Assembly: GCF_004122095.1 (NCBI RefSeq)
Contig: NZ_SAWZ01000005.1
Span: forward strand, 124,001 to 188,000
Reading direction: 5' to 3'
DNA length: 64,000 nucleotides
Origin: Pseudoxanthomonas composti
GTDB lineage: Bacteria > Pseudomonadota > Gammaproteobacteria > Xanthomonadales > Xanthomonadaceae
Part shown: piece by piece, positions 1 to 8,485 of the stretch
Layout of the letters: each line of letters starts with the position of its first letter
Numbering within the stretch: position 1 is the first letter of the stretch
Notes under the pieces: generated by a model
What the model was told of the DNA's origin: nothing
Seen by the model: the letters and a program-made list of their open reading frames with translations, nothing else
Databases searched by the model: none
Translations under genes and position numbers: made by a program

Positions 1-331
1 CGGCTCGGCGCAGGTGCGGAATGACGATGGAACCACCCACCACCAGGCCTACGGAGAAGGTCTCGAAGAACTCCTCGCGACTCACGCCCGCTTCCTTGCA
101 CTGGGCCACGTGGTAGGCGATGCAGTCGTCGCAGCGCAGCACCATCGAGGCCACCAGCCCCAGCAGCTCCTTGGTCTTCACATCCAGCGCGCCCGCCTGG
201 TAGGTCTGGGTATCCAGGGCGAAGAAGCGGCGGACGACCTGGTTGGGCTCGGCCAGGATCCGCTCGTTCATGCGCTTGCGGAAGGCGGTGAACTCGGCCA
301 CGCGGTCCTGGGAAGCGGCGTCCTCGCTCAT
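1..331 (-). CDS. Carboxymuconolactone decarboxylase / AhpD-like protein (3' end off window)
   Basis: The first 110 residues are visible; the gene runs off the left edge. The reading has a CxxC pair (Cys67, Cys70) followed by His74 in the context RCDDCIAYH, the redox motif of AhpD-like alkylhydroperoxidases in the carboxymuconolactone decarboxylase family. A peroxide or thiol-disulfide role is therefore more likely than ring-cleavage metabolism. Its ATG overlaps the glutaredoxin stop as ATGA, so the two are translationally coupled and probably form a redox operon. The family call is firm; the substrate is not known. Confidence 0.85.
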   Translation of the reverse strand, partial: MSEDAASQDRVAEFTAFRKRMNERILAEPNQVVRRFFALDTQTYQAGALDVKTKELLGLVASMVLRCDDCIAYHVAQCKEAGVSREEFFETFSVGLVVGGSIVIPHLRRA

Positions 332-618
332 GCCGGGTTGCCCGCCAGCAGCGGCTCCAGCTTGCCGGCGCGGTGCAGCGCCATCATGTCGTCGTAGCCG
401 CCGACGTGGGTCTCGCCGACGAAGATCTGCGGCACGCTGGTGCGACGGGTCCTGGCCATCATCTTCTCGCGCTCGGCCGGGTCCAGGTCGATGCGGACCT
501 CCTCCCAGCTCTGCCCCTTGGACTTGAGGAAGTTCTTGGCCGCCACGCAGTACGGGCAGATCGCCGTGCTGTAGATGGTGATCTTGGGGCCGGGGGCGGC
601 AGCGTCGGGTGTGCTCAC
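328..618 (-). CDS. grxC: Glutaredoxin 3
   Basis: A 96-residue single-domain glutaredoxin. The active site CPYC lies at residues 21-24, with the cis-proline segment SVPQIF and the GGYDDM glutathione-binding region downstream, the standard GrxC pattern. It reduces protein disulfides and mixed disulfides with glutathione in the cytoplasm. The start is a GTG preceded by AGGAAA. It is first in a two-gene unit with the AhpD-like gene (4-bp overlap) and divergent from the M48 protease. Confidence 0.93.
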   Translation of the reverse strand: MSTPDAAAPGPKITIYSTAICPYCVAAKNFLKSKGQSWEEVRIDLDPAEREKMMARTRRTSVPQIFVGETHVGGYDDMMALHRAGKLEPLLAGNPA

Positions 619-791
619 GGGAATTTCCTGGCATGGGTGTTGTCTGAGCCACTATGGTGACGCAAGTGCGGGTTCCCAACCGGGCCGATGGAACGGTGAG
701 GATTAACGGCCGATTCACGCCTCGGACCGGGCACTGCACCATGCTTCCGCCGTCTCACCTGCCCTGCTTCGCACAGCCCAAGGAACCACGC

Positions 792-2438
792 GTGCGCCCA
801 ACCCTGCTCGCCACTGCCCTGACCTTGCTGGTGGCCGCGCCGCTGGCCTGGGGCCAGCAGGACCTCAAGCTGCCCGACATCGGCTCCTCGGCCGGAGAGC
901 TGCTGACCCCGGCGCGGCAGGAGGAGTACGGGGCGATGACGCTGCGCGAGCTGCGCAACTACGGCTACCTGCTGGACGACCCGCTGGTGTCGGACTGGCT
1001 GAGCGACCTGGGCCGGCGCCTGGGCGCCAAGAGCGACCGCCCCGAGCAGAAGTTCACCTTCTTCACCCTGCGCGACCGCCAGATCAACGCCTTCGCCACC
1101 CTGGGCGGCTACATTGGCATGAACTCCGGGCTGGTGCTGGCCGCCGAGCGCGAGGACGAGGTCGCCGCGGTGCTGGCGCACGAAATCGCCCACGTCACCC
1201 AGCAGCACGTGCTGCGCGGGGTGGAGCGGGCCCAGCGCGACCAGGTGCCGATCCTGCTGGGCATGCTGGGCGCCATCGTGGCCGCGCAGGCCGCTGGCGG
1301 GCGATCCAGCGGCGACGCCACCCAGGCGGCGCTGGCCAGCGCGATGGGCCTGATGGCGCAGCGCCAGATTGACTACACCCGCTCCAACGAGTCCGAGGCC
1401 GACCGGGTCGGCATCTATACGCTGGAGCGCGCCGGCTACGACCCGGAGGCCATGGCCGCCTTCTTCGAGCGCCTGCAGCTGGCCATGCGCAGCAATATGG
1501 GAAGCGGCCGCGACCAGTATCCGGATTACCTGCAGACCCACCCGGTCACCACCACGCGCATCAGCGAGTCGCGCCAGCGCGCCGAGCAGATCGAACGTGG
1601 CAAACGCACCACCACCACGGTGCGCACGCCCGGCGGCAAGGTCACCGAAAGCATTCCGCAGGAGGGCGACTACGCCAGCGGCCGCGCGCCGGGGCTGATC
1701 CCGGCCGCGCCCTTCGACTACACGCTGGTGGCCGGCAATGCCAAGGCAGGCAGCTCGGGCCTGTTCGCCCTGGCCAAGGAGCGCCTGCGCGTGCTGAGCG
1801 CCGATACACCGAACGCGGCGATCCGCGAATACCTGGGCATCCAGCGCGGCAAAGGCTCCCTGACCGATGCGCAGCGCTACGGCCTGGCCCTGGCGCAACT
1901 GCGCGACAACCAGGTCCAGGTGGCCGAACAGACCCTGGGCGAGCTGCTGGCGGAGGATCCGGACAACCCGTGGCTGATCATCGCCCTGGCGCAGGCGGAA
2001 CTGCGTGGCGGCAAGCCCGCGGCCGCCAACAAGCGCATGGACGCCCTGCTGGCACGCGATGCGAGCGACCGTCCGGTCGCGCTCAGCTATGCGGACCTGC
2101 TCAACGAACAAGGCACCGCCGCGGCCGGCAAGCGCGCCCAGGCCATCCTGCGCCCGCTGCAGGCCAGCGCCGGCGACGACCCGCTGTTCCAGCAGGCCTA
2201 CGCACGCGCCAACGAGCTGGCCGGCGAGGCCACCCGCGCGGCCGAGGCTTATGCGGAGGTGGCCTTCCTCAACGGCCGTCCCGAGCAGGCCCTGCTGCAG
2301 TTGCAGACTCTCAAGCAGCGCCAGGACCTGGACTACTACACTCGCGCCCGTGTCGATGCCCGCATCGCCTCGATCACCCCGCAGGTGCTGGAACTGCGTC
2401 GGCTGGGCGTGCGTGACGAGGTGCTGGACCGCCGCTGA
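792..2438 (+). CDS. bepA: BepA-like M48 metalloprotease with TPR domain
   Basis: A periplasmic zinc metalloprotease and chaperone of the BepA (YfgC) type, which in E. coli oversees assembly of outer-membrane proteins such as LptD. The zinc motif HEIAH is at residues 130-134, with the third ligand in NESEADRVGIY further on. The C-terminal half is helical and TPR-like. I choose GTG at 792, because AAGGA lies 7 nt upstream and a clear signal peptide ending in APLAWG then begins the protein; an ATG at 741 is in frame but has no ribosome site. 548 residues. Confidence 0.88.
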   Translation: MRPTLLATALTLLVAAPLAWGQQDLKLPDIGSSAGELLTPARQEEYGAMTLRELRNYGYLLDDPLVSDWLSDLGRRLGAKSDRPEQKFTFFTLRDRQINAFATLGGYIGMNSGLVLAAEREDEVAAVLAHEIAHVTQQHVLRGVERAQRDQVPILLGMLGAIVAAQAAGGRSSGDATQAALASAMGLMAQRQIDYTRSNESEADRVGIYTLERAGYDPEAMAAFFERLQLAMRSNMGSGRDQYPDYLQTHPVTTTRISESRQRAEQIERGKRTTTTVRTPGGKVTESIPQEGDYASGRAPGLIPAAPFDYTLVAGNAKAGSSGLFALAKERLRVLSADTPNAAIREYLGIQRGKGSLTDAQRYGLALAQLRDNQVQVAEQTLGELLAEDPDNPWLIIALAQAELRGGKPAAANKRMDALLARDASDRPVALSYADLLNEQGTAAAGKRAQAILRPLQASAGDDPLFQQAYARANELAGEATRAAEAYAEVAFLNGRPEQALLQLQTLKQRQDLDYYTRARVDARIASITPQVLELRRLGVRDEVLDRR

Positions 2439-2546
2439 GGCGCAGGCGGCCCTGGGTCGCCGGGGCAGCGTTTCGGCACCACGGGTGTGGTGCAAGGGCC
2501 GATCGCGGCATGCTCCGGGACACAGGCTGCGACCAGCAGATGACCA

Positions 2547-2575
2547 GGTCACCAAACCGTCACAAAATTGTCGTC
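2547..2575 (+). promoter_or_regulatory. PHO-box-like repeats upstream of phoB
   Basis: Three seven-base half-sites with an exact 11-bp period: GGTCACC near 2547, CGTCACA at 2558 and TGTCGTC at 2569, each separated by an A/T-rich spacer. This matches the layout of PhoB sites (TGTCA units 11 bp apart). It sits about 40 bp before the phoB start, consistent with phoB autoactivation. Individual units are imperfect, so the call rests mainly on spacing and location. Confidence 0.6.
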
Positions 2576-2609
2576 TACTGCGCGCAACCCCATCGGAGCA
2601 AGGCATCCC

Positions 2610-3299
2610 GTGCAGAAGCACATCCTGATCGTCGACGATGAACCCGCCATCCGCGACATGGTGGCCTTCGCCCTGCGCAAGGGGGAGTTCAACCCCGTGC
2701 ACGCCGGCGACGCGCGCGAGGCGCAGACGGCCATCGCCGACCGCGTACCGGACCTGATTCTGCTGGACTGGATGCTGCCCGGCACCAGCGGCCTGGAGCT
2801 GGCCCGGCGCTGGCGCAAGGAGGCCCTGACCCGGGATGTGCCGATCATCATGCTCACCGCGCGCGGCGAGGAGAACGACCGGGTGGGCGGGCTGGAAGCG
2901 GGTGTGGACGACTACGTGGTCAAGCCGTTCTCGGCGCGCGAGCTGCTGGCGCGCATCCGCGCGGTGATGCGCCGCACCCGCGAGGACGATGAGGACGGCA
3001 GCATCCAGGTCGGCGCGCTGCGCATCGATGGCGCGGCCCACCGCGTGTTCGCCGGCGATGCGCCGGTGCCGATCGGCCCCACCGAGTACCGCCTGCTGCA
3101 TTTCTTCATGACCCACCCCGAGCGCGTCTACACGCGCGCCCAGCTGCTGGACCACGTCTGGGGCGGCAGCGTGTACGTGGAGGAGCGCACGGTGGACGTG
3201 CACATCCGCCGCCTGCGCAAGACCCTGGAACCGCACGCGGTGGATGGCATGGTGCAGACTGTCCGCGGATCGGGCTACCGGTTCTCCAACTCGCTGTAA
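2610..3299 (+). CDS. phoB: Phosphate regulon response regulator PhoB
   Basis: An OmpR/PhoB-family regulator of 229 residues: receiver domain (residues about 3-120, phospho-acceptor Asp53 in LLDWMLPG, Lys in VVKPF) followed by a winged-helix DNA-binding domain. It activates phosphate-starvation genes when phosphorylated by PhoR. GTG at 2610 is chosen because a purine-rich GGAGCAAGG precedes it and the receiver begins at once (QKHILIVDDEP). The PHO-box-like repeats just upstream suggest autoregulation. phoR, ppk and ppx follow on the same strand. Confidence 0.95.
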   Translation: MQKHILIVDDEPAIRDMVAFALRKGEFNPVHAGDAREAQTAIADRVPDLILLDWMLPGTSGLELARRWRKEALTRDVPIIMLTARGEENDRVGGLEAGVDDYVVKPFSARELLARIRAVMRRTREDDEDGSIQVGALRIDGAAHRVFAGDAPVPIGPTEYRLLHFFMTHPERVYTRAQLLDHVWGGSVYVEERTVDVHIRRLRKTLEPHAVDGMVQTVRGSGYRFSNSL

Positions 3300-3343
3300 G
3301 GCAAGCCCAGGCCGATGCTGCACGTGGATCTGGCGCGTTCTGC

Positions 3344-3349
3344 CACAAT
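3344..3349 (+). promoter_or_regulatory. -10-like element, possible leaderless phoR transcript
   Basis: CACAAT lies 7 nt before the ATG at 3357, so a transcript from it would begin at or next to the start codon. phoR could be made from this site as well as by read-through from phoB. It also favours 3357 over 3315 as the start. Confidence 0.35.
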
Positions 3350-3356
3350 CACCCCC

Positions 3357-4694
3357 ATGCCCCTGCGCTTCCGCCCCGCCTGGTATCGCACGTTGGGCCA
3401 GCACGCGGCCGTGCTGGCCGCGGCGCTGTTGCTGGGCCTGGTGGCCGGCCAGGTCTGGGCGTTCCTGGCCATCGCCGCGCTCGGCCTGCTGGGCTGGAAC
3501 TACTGGCGCCTGCGCAAGGTCCTGCTGCGGCTGGCCGGGCGCGAGCGTTTCGAGCCCGGCACCGGCGATGGCGTGTGGTACCAGCTGGACCACCTGCTCT
3601 ACCGCGGCCAGACCGAGATGCGCGCGCGCAAGAAGCGCCTGCTGGCGATGCTGCGCGCCTATCGCGCCGCCGCCGCGGCATTGCCCGATGCGGTGGTCAT
3701 CATTGACCGCAACACCCAGCGCGTGCAGTGGTTCAACAAGGCCGCCAACACCCTGCTGGGCCTGCACCATCCGCGCGACCTCAATGCGCCGGTAGGCGAG
3801 GCGCTCAAGCCGCTGCCGATCGCGCACTGGCTCAGCGGCGGGCGCAACGCAGAGCCGCTTCAGGACGTGGCCTCGCCGCTGGACGGCACCATCCGCCTGA
3901 GCCTGCGGCTGATCCCCTACTCGGACCAGTACTGGCTGCTGGTGGCGCGCGATGTCAGCAAGCTGCTGCGGCTGGAGCAGATGCGGCGCGACTTCGTGGC
4001 CAATGTCTCGCACGAACTGCGCACGCCGCTGACCGTGGTGCATGGCTACCTGGACATGCTGGACCCGGAAGACATGCCGGAGTGGGCGCCGATGCTGGCC
4101 GAGATGCAGAAGCAATCCCAGCGCATGACCCAACTGGTGGAAGACCTGCTGACGCTCTCGCGCCTGGAAGCCCAGGACAGCCTGCCGGAGGAGAACGTGG
4201 CGATGGCGCCGATGCTGGCGACCCTGCGCCGCGAGGCCGAGGCGCTGAGCCAGCAGCGCCACACCATCGTGATGGAGGACCTGGCCCATGTGGACCTGCT
4301 GGGCTCCAACAAGGAGCTGCACAGCGCTTTCTCCAACCTGGTCAGCAACGCGGTGCGCTACACGCCGGCCGGCGGCACCATCACCATCGCGTTCAAGCCT
4401 TCGGCCGAGGGCGTGACGATGTCGGTGCGCGACACCGGCTACGGGATCCCGCAGTCGCACCTGCCGCGTATCACCGAGCGCTTCTACCGCGTCTCCAACA
4501 GTCGCTCGCGCGAAAGCGGCGGCACCGGCCTGGGCCTGTCCATCGTCAAGCACGTGCTGAACCTGCACCAGGCCCGGCTGGAGATCGACAGCGCCGTCGG
4601 CCATGGCAGCACCTTTTCCATCCACTTCGGGCCGCCGCGCATCCAGCCGCGCGAAGCCGACCTCTTATTGCCGCAGGAACAACAGATCGCATGA
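3357..4694 (+). CDS. phoR: Phosphate regulon sensor kinase PhoR
   Basis: A membrane histidine kinase of 445 residues from ATG 3357 (459 if the ATG at 3315 is used). N-terminal hydrophobic hairpin (about residues 14-45), a PAS domain (about 95-195), HisKA with phospho-acceptor His219 in NVSHELRTPLT, then HATPase_c with the GTGLGLSIV box. This is the standard PhoR layout. It phosphorylates PhoB at low phosphate and probably dephosphorylates it when phosphate is ample, working through the Pst/PhoU system, which is outside this window. The stop overlaps the ppk start as ATGA. Confidence 0.94.
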   Translation: MPLRFRPAWYRTLGQHAAVLAAALLLGLVAGQVWAFLAIAALGLLGWNYWRLRKVLLRLAGRERFEPGTGDGVWYQLDHLLYRGQTEMRARKKRLLAMLRAYRAAAAALPDAVVIIDRNTQRVQWFNKAANTLLGLHHPRDLNAPVGEALKPLPIAHWLSGGRNAEPLQDVASPLDGTIRLSLRLIPYSDQYWLLVARDVSKLLRLEQMRRDFVANVSHELRTPLTVVHGYLDMLDPEDMPEWAPMLAEMQKQSQRMTQLVEDLLTLSRLEAQDSLPEENVAMAPMLATLRREAEALSQQRHTIVMEDLAHVDLLGSNKELHSAFSNLVSNAVRYTPAGGTITIAFKPSAEGVTMSVRDTGYGIPQSHLPRITERFYRVSNSRSRESGGTGLGLSIVKHVLNLHQARLEIDSAVGHGSTFSIHFGPPRIQPREADLLLPQEQQIA

Positions 4695-6772
4695 GCATCG
4701 CCGCCGACGCCGCCCTGGAGACTCCTGACCCGCTGCGCGATCCGGCGCTGTACCTCAACCGCGAACTGTCGCAGCTGGACTTCAACTTCCGCGTGCTGGC
4801 CCAGGCGCTGGACCCGCAGGTGCCATTGCTGGAGCGGCTGCGCTTCCTGTGCATCAGCTGCACCAACCTGGACGAGTTCTTCGAGATCCGCGCCGCGACC
4901 GTGCGCCACGCCCAGGACTTCGGCCTGCCGCCAGGGCCGGACGGCCTGTCGCCCACGACCATCCTGCACATGATCCACGACCGCGCCGCGCAGCTGGTGG
5001 ACTCGCAGTACCGCTGCTGGAACGAGGTGCTGCGCCCGGCGCTGGCCGAGGCGGGGGTGCGGGTGCTGGGACGGGACCGCTGGAACGCGCGGCAGACGCG
5101 CTGGCTGCGCGCGTACTTCCGCAACGAGATCATGCCGGTGCTGTCCCCGCTGGGCCTGGACCCCTCGCACCCGTTCCCGAAGATCCTCAACAAGTCCTTG
5201 AACATCGTGGTGGTGCTCAAGGGCAAGGACGCGTTCGGCCGTGCCGGGCACCTGGCCATCGTGCGCGCGCCGCGCTCGCTCTCGCGCATCATCCACATCC
5301 CCGAGCGCGTCTCCGGCGGGCCCAACGACTTCGTGCTGCTGTCCAGCGTGCTGTCGGTGTTCGTGGACGAAATGTTCCCGGGCATGGAGGTCAAGGGCGC
5401 CTACCAGTTCCGCGTCACCCGCAACTCCGAGCTGGTGGTGGACGAGGCCGAGGTCGACAACCTGGCGCTGGCGCTGCGCGATGAGCTGGCCGGACGCGGC
5501 TACCGCCCCGCCGTGCGCCTGGAGATCGCCCACGATTGTCCCAAGGCCATCGTCGCCACCCTGCTGCAGAACTTCGAGCTCAACGAGAACGCGGTCTACC
5601 GCATCGATGGGCCGGTCAACCTCAACCGCGTCATCCAGGTCTACGACCTGGCCCAGCGCCCGGACCTGAAGTACGCCGGGTTCACGCCCCGCGTGCTGCG
5701 CGACAGCGACACGATCTTCGAGACCGTGGCCGATGGCGATGTGCTGCTGCATCATCCCTTCGATGCGTTCACCCCGGTGCTGGAGCTGCTCAAGCAGGCC
5801 GCCACCGACCCCAACGTCCTGGCGATCAAGCAGACGCTGTACCGCACCGGCAAGGACTCGGCCATCGTCGATGCGCTGGTCCTGGCCGCGCGCAACGGCA
5901 AGGACGTGACCGTGGTGGTGGAGCTGCGCGCGCGCTTCGACGAGGAGGCCAATCTTGGACTGGCCGACCGGCTGCAGAACGCCGGCGTGCAGGTGGTCTA
6001 TGGCGTGGTCGGTTTCAAGACCCACGCCAAGATGATGCTGATCGTGCGCCGCGAGGGCCGCAAGCTGCGTCGCTACGTGCACATGGGCACGGGCAACTAC
6101 CACAGCGGCACCGCGCGGGCCTACACCGACCTGGGGCTGATCACCGCCGATGCCGATATCGGCAACGACGTGCACCTGCTGTTCCAGCAGCTGTCCGGCC
6201 TGGCGCCCAGCACCAAGCTCAAGTGCATGCTGCAGTCGCCCTTCACCCTGCACTCGGGCGTGATCAAGAAGATCGAGCGCGAGGCCAGGATCGCCCAGGC
6301 CGGCGGCAACGGCCGCATCATCATCAAGGTCAACGCCATCAACGAGCCGCGCGTGGTGCGGGCGCTGTACAAAGCCTCGCAGGCCGGGGTGAAGATCGAC
6401 CTGATCGTACGCGGCGCCTGCACCCTGCGACCGGGCCTGGAGGGAATCTCCGACAACATCCGCGTGCGCTCCATCGTCGGACGCTTCCTGGAGCACAGCC
6501 GCATCTACTGGTTCGGCAACGACGGCCAGCCAGAGCTGTACTGCGCCAGCGCCGACTGGCTGGAACGCAACCTGCTGCACCGCGTGGAAGCCTGCTTCCC
6601 CATCCTGGACCCCAAGCTCGCCGCCCGCGTCTATCGCGAAGGCCTGCAGAACTACCTGGACGACAACCTCAATGCCTGGGAGCTGGATGCCGAAGGCGGC
6701 TACCACAAGCTGAGCCCGGACGGCGATGCCGCGCCGCACTCGGCGCAGGCCACGCTCTTGGCCAAGGTCTAG
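4691..6772 (+). CDS. ppk: Polyphosphate kinase 1
   Basis: Makes long-chain inorganic polyphosphate reversibly from the gamma-phosphate of ATP. 693 residues, the normal length for PPK1. The N-terminal domain begins LYLNRELSQLDFNFRVL, a family signature. The autophosphorylated histidine is His464 in YVHMGTGNYH, and a second conserved His is in EHSRIYWF. It starts on ATG overlapping the phoR stop, so PhoR and Ppk are probably translationally coupled. This ties polyphosphate synthesis to phosphate sensing. Confidence 0.96.
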   Translation: MSIAADAALETPDPLRDPALYLNRELSQLDFNFRVLAQALDPQVPLLERLRFLCISCTNLDEFFEIRAATVRHAQDFGLPPGPDGLSPTTILHMIHDRAAQLVDSQYRCWNEVLRPALAEAGVRVLGRDRWNARQTRWLRAYFRNEIMPVLSPLGLDPSHPFPKILNKSLNIVVVLKGKDAFGRAGHLAIVRAPRSLSRIIHIPERVSGGPNDFVLLSSVLSVFVDEMFPGMEVKGAYQFRVTRNSELVVDEAEVDNLALALRDELAGRGYRPAVRLEIAHDCPKAIVATLLQNFELNENAVYRIDGPVNLNRVIQVYDLAQRPDLKYAGFTPRVLRDSDTIFETVADGDVLLHHPFDAFTPVLELLKQAATDPNVLAIKQTLYRTGKDSAIVDALVLAARNGKDVTVVVELRARFDEEANLGLADRLQNAGVQVVYGVVGFKTHAKMMLIVRREGRKLRRYVHMGTGNYHSGTARAYTDLGLITADADIGNDVHLLFQQLSGLAPSTKLKCMLQSPFTLHSGVIKKIEREARIAQAGGNGRIIIKVNAINEPRVVRALYKASQAGVKIDLIVRGACTLRPGLEGISDNIRVRSIVGRFLEHSRIYWFGNDGQPELYCASADWLERNLLHRVEACFPILDPKLAARVYREGLQNYLDDNLNAWELDAEGGYHKLSPDGDAAPHSAQATLLAKV

Positions 6773-6774
6773 CC

Positions 6775-6822
6775 GGGGCGAGCGGTCATTACACTCCCGC
6801 GCCACGGGCGAGCGGCTACACT
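6775..6822 (+). promoter_or_regulatory. Duplicated promoter-like segment before ppx
   Basis: GGGCGAGCGG followed by a TACACT occurs twice: 6776-6795 (TACACT at 6790-6795) and 6806-6822 (TACACT at 6817-6822). The second TACACT is 7 nt from the ppx ATG and would give a leaderless transcript; the first would give a leader of roughly 28 nt. There is no ribosome-binding site between the second copy and the ATG. Confidence 0.45.
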
Positions 6823-6829
6823 TTTGCCG

Positions 6830-8356
6830 ATGCCTTACTCATCCCCCAGCTCATCACCGGTCAAGGATGGCGACCAGATCGCCGCCGTGGACCTGGGTTC
6901 CAACAGTTTCCATATGGTCGTGGCCCGCTATTCCCAGGGCCAGCTGCGCGTGATCGACCGCCTGCGCGAGACCGTGCGCATGGCCGACGGCCTGGATGGC
7001 CGTGGCGGCCTGTCGGAGGAGGCGCGCCTGCGCGCCCTGGAATGCCTGGAGCGTTTCGGCCAGCGCATCCGCGACCTGCCCCACCACCACGTGCGTGCGC
7101 TGGCCACCAACACGGTGCGCCGCCTGTCCTCGCCGCGGGCGTTCCTGACCCCGGGCGAGGCCGCGCTGGGACATCCCATCGAGGTGATCAGCGGTCGCGA
7201 GGAAGCGCGCCTGATCTACCTGGGCGTGGCCCATGCGCAACCGCCGAAGGAAGACCAGCACCGGCTGGTGATCGACATCGGCGGCGGCTCGACGGAATTC
7301 ATCATCGGCCGTGGCTTCGACCCGGTCGAACGCGAAAGCATCCAGGTCGGCTGCATCGCCAGCACCCGGCGCTTCTTCCCTGGCGGCAAGCTGAGCAAGA
7401 AGCGCTGGAAGGACGCGCTGACCGAGATCGCCGGCGAGCTGCAGCAGTTCGCCACGCTCTACCGCGACCTCGGCTGGCAAGAGGCGATCGGCTCGTCCGG
7501 CACCAGCAAGGCCATCGGCGAGATCTGTGCGGCGATGAAGCTGACCAAGGGCGCGGTGACCGCCGAGGCCCTGCCGCAGGTGCGCGACCGGCTGTTGCAG
7601 GTCGAGCGCATCGAGGATATCGATCTGCCCGGCCTGAGCGGCGACCGCCGCCCCATCATCGCCGGCGGCGTCCTCATCCTGGAGGCGGCGTTCCAGGCGC
7701 TGGGCATCGAACGCATGATGGTCAGCAAGGCTGCCATGCGCGAAGGCATCCTCTACGACATGATCGGCCGGGGCGGCCAGAACGATGTCCGCGAGGCCGC
7801 CGTCGCCGCCCAGATGCGCCGCTACGACGTGGACACCCGGCAGGCCCAGCGCGTGGAAGCCACGGCGCTGTCGATGTTCGAACAGGTCCGCGCCGCGTGG
7901 AAACTCGAGGACATGGACGCCGAGCTGCTGTCCTACGCCGCGCGCCTGCACGAGATCGGCCTGGCCGTGGCGCACAGCCAGTACCACGTGCATGGCGCCT
8001 ATCTGCTGGAGCATTCGGATATTTCCGGCTTCTCGCGGCAGGAGCAGTTGTTCCTGTCGGCCCTGGTGCGCACGCACCGCCGCAACGTGCCCAAATCCGC
8101 GTTCGAGGCCCTGCCCGATCGCCGCCTGGCGGCAGCCAAGCGCACCGCCGCACTGCTGCGTCTGGCGGTGTTGCTGCACCGCGCGCATGAAGCCCAGCCG
8201 ATTCCCAAGCTGGATGTCAGCGTCGAGGGCGAGCGGCTGAGCCTGGTGCTGGACAAGGAGTGGATCGAGCAGCGTCCGCTGTTGCGCGCCGACCTGCTGG
8301 ACGAGCCGGACCACATGACCGGCCTCGGGGTGACGTTCCAGCCTTTTGTGACATGA
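6830..8356 (+). CDS. ppx: Exopolyphosphatase (Ppx/GppA family)
   Basis: Removes terminal phosphate from polyphosphate, balancing the Ppk upstream; family members may also cleave pppGpp. 508 residues. The two ASKHA ATPase-fold signatures are clear: VDLGSNSFHMVV near the N-terminus and VIDIGGGSTEFI near residue 145. The C-terminal third is an HD-like helical region containing YAARLHEIG. ATG 6830 is preferred over an in-frame TTG two codons upstream because a -10-like element lies 7 nt before it. Confidence 0.93.
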   Translation: MPYSSPSSSPVKDGDQIAAVDLGSNSFHMVVARYSQGQLRVIDRLRETVRMADGLDGRGGLSEEARLRALECLERFGQRIRDLPHHHVRALATNTVRRLSSPRAFLTPGEAALGHPIEVISGREEARLIYLGVAHAQPPKEDQHRLVIDIGGGSTEFIIGRGFDPVERESIQVGCIASTRRFFPGGKLSKKRWKDALTEIAGELQQFATLYRDLGWQEAIGSSGTSKAIGEICAAMKLTKGAVTAEALPQVRDRLLQVERIEDIDLPGLSGDRRPIIAGGVLILEAAFQALGIERMMVSKAAMREGILYDMIGRGGQNDVREAAVAAQMRRYDVDTRQAQRVEATALSMFEQVRAAWKLEDMDAELLSYAARLHEIGLAVAHSQYHVHGAYLLEHSDISGFSRQEQLFLSALVRTHRRNVPKSAFEALPDRRLAAAKRTAALLRLAVLLHRAHEAQPIPKLDVSVEGERLSLVLDKEWIEQRPLLRADLLDEPDHMTGLGVTFQPFVT

Positions 8357-8485
8357 GTCCGCTTTGAGCTGTTCAGGTCCAGCGCGCGTCGTCACGCTGG
8401 CCTGCGGTGGTAACGTTTGGCGTGGTAGCACCAAGGAAGGGGCGGAAGATGCCCCTGGCGCACGTCACACCGCGGGGGGAACACG

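Noticed and set aside
615-4625. 1336-residue open frame on the minus strand over bepA, phoB and phoR
   Set aside because: Composition is Gln/His/Ala/Gly-rich without motifs; it is antisense to well-supported genes and arises from third-position GC bias.
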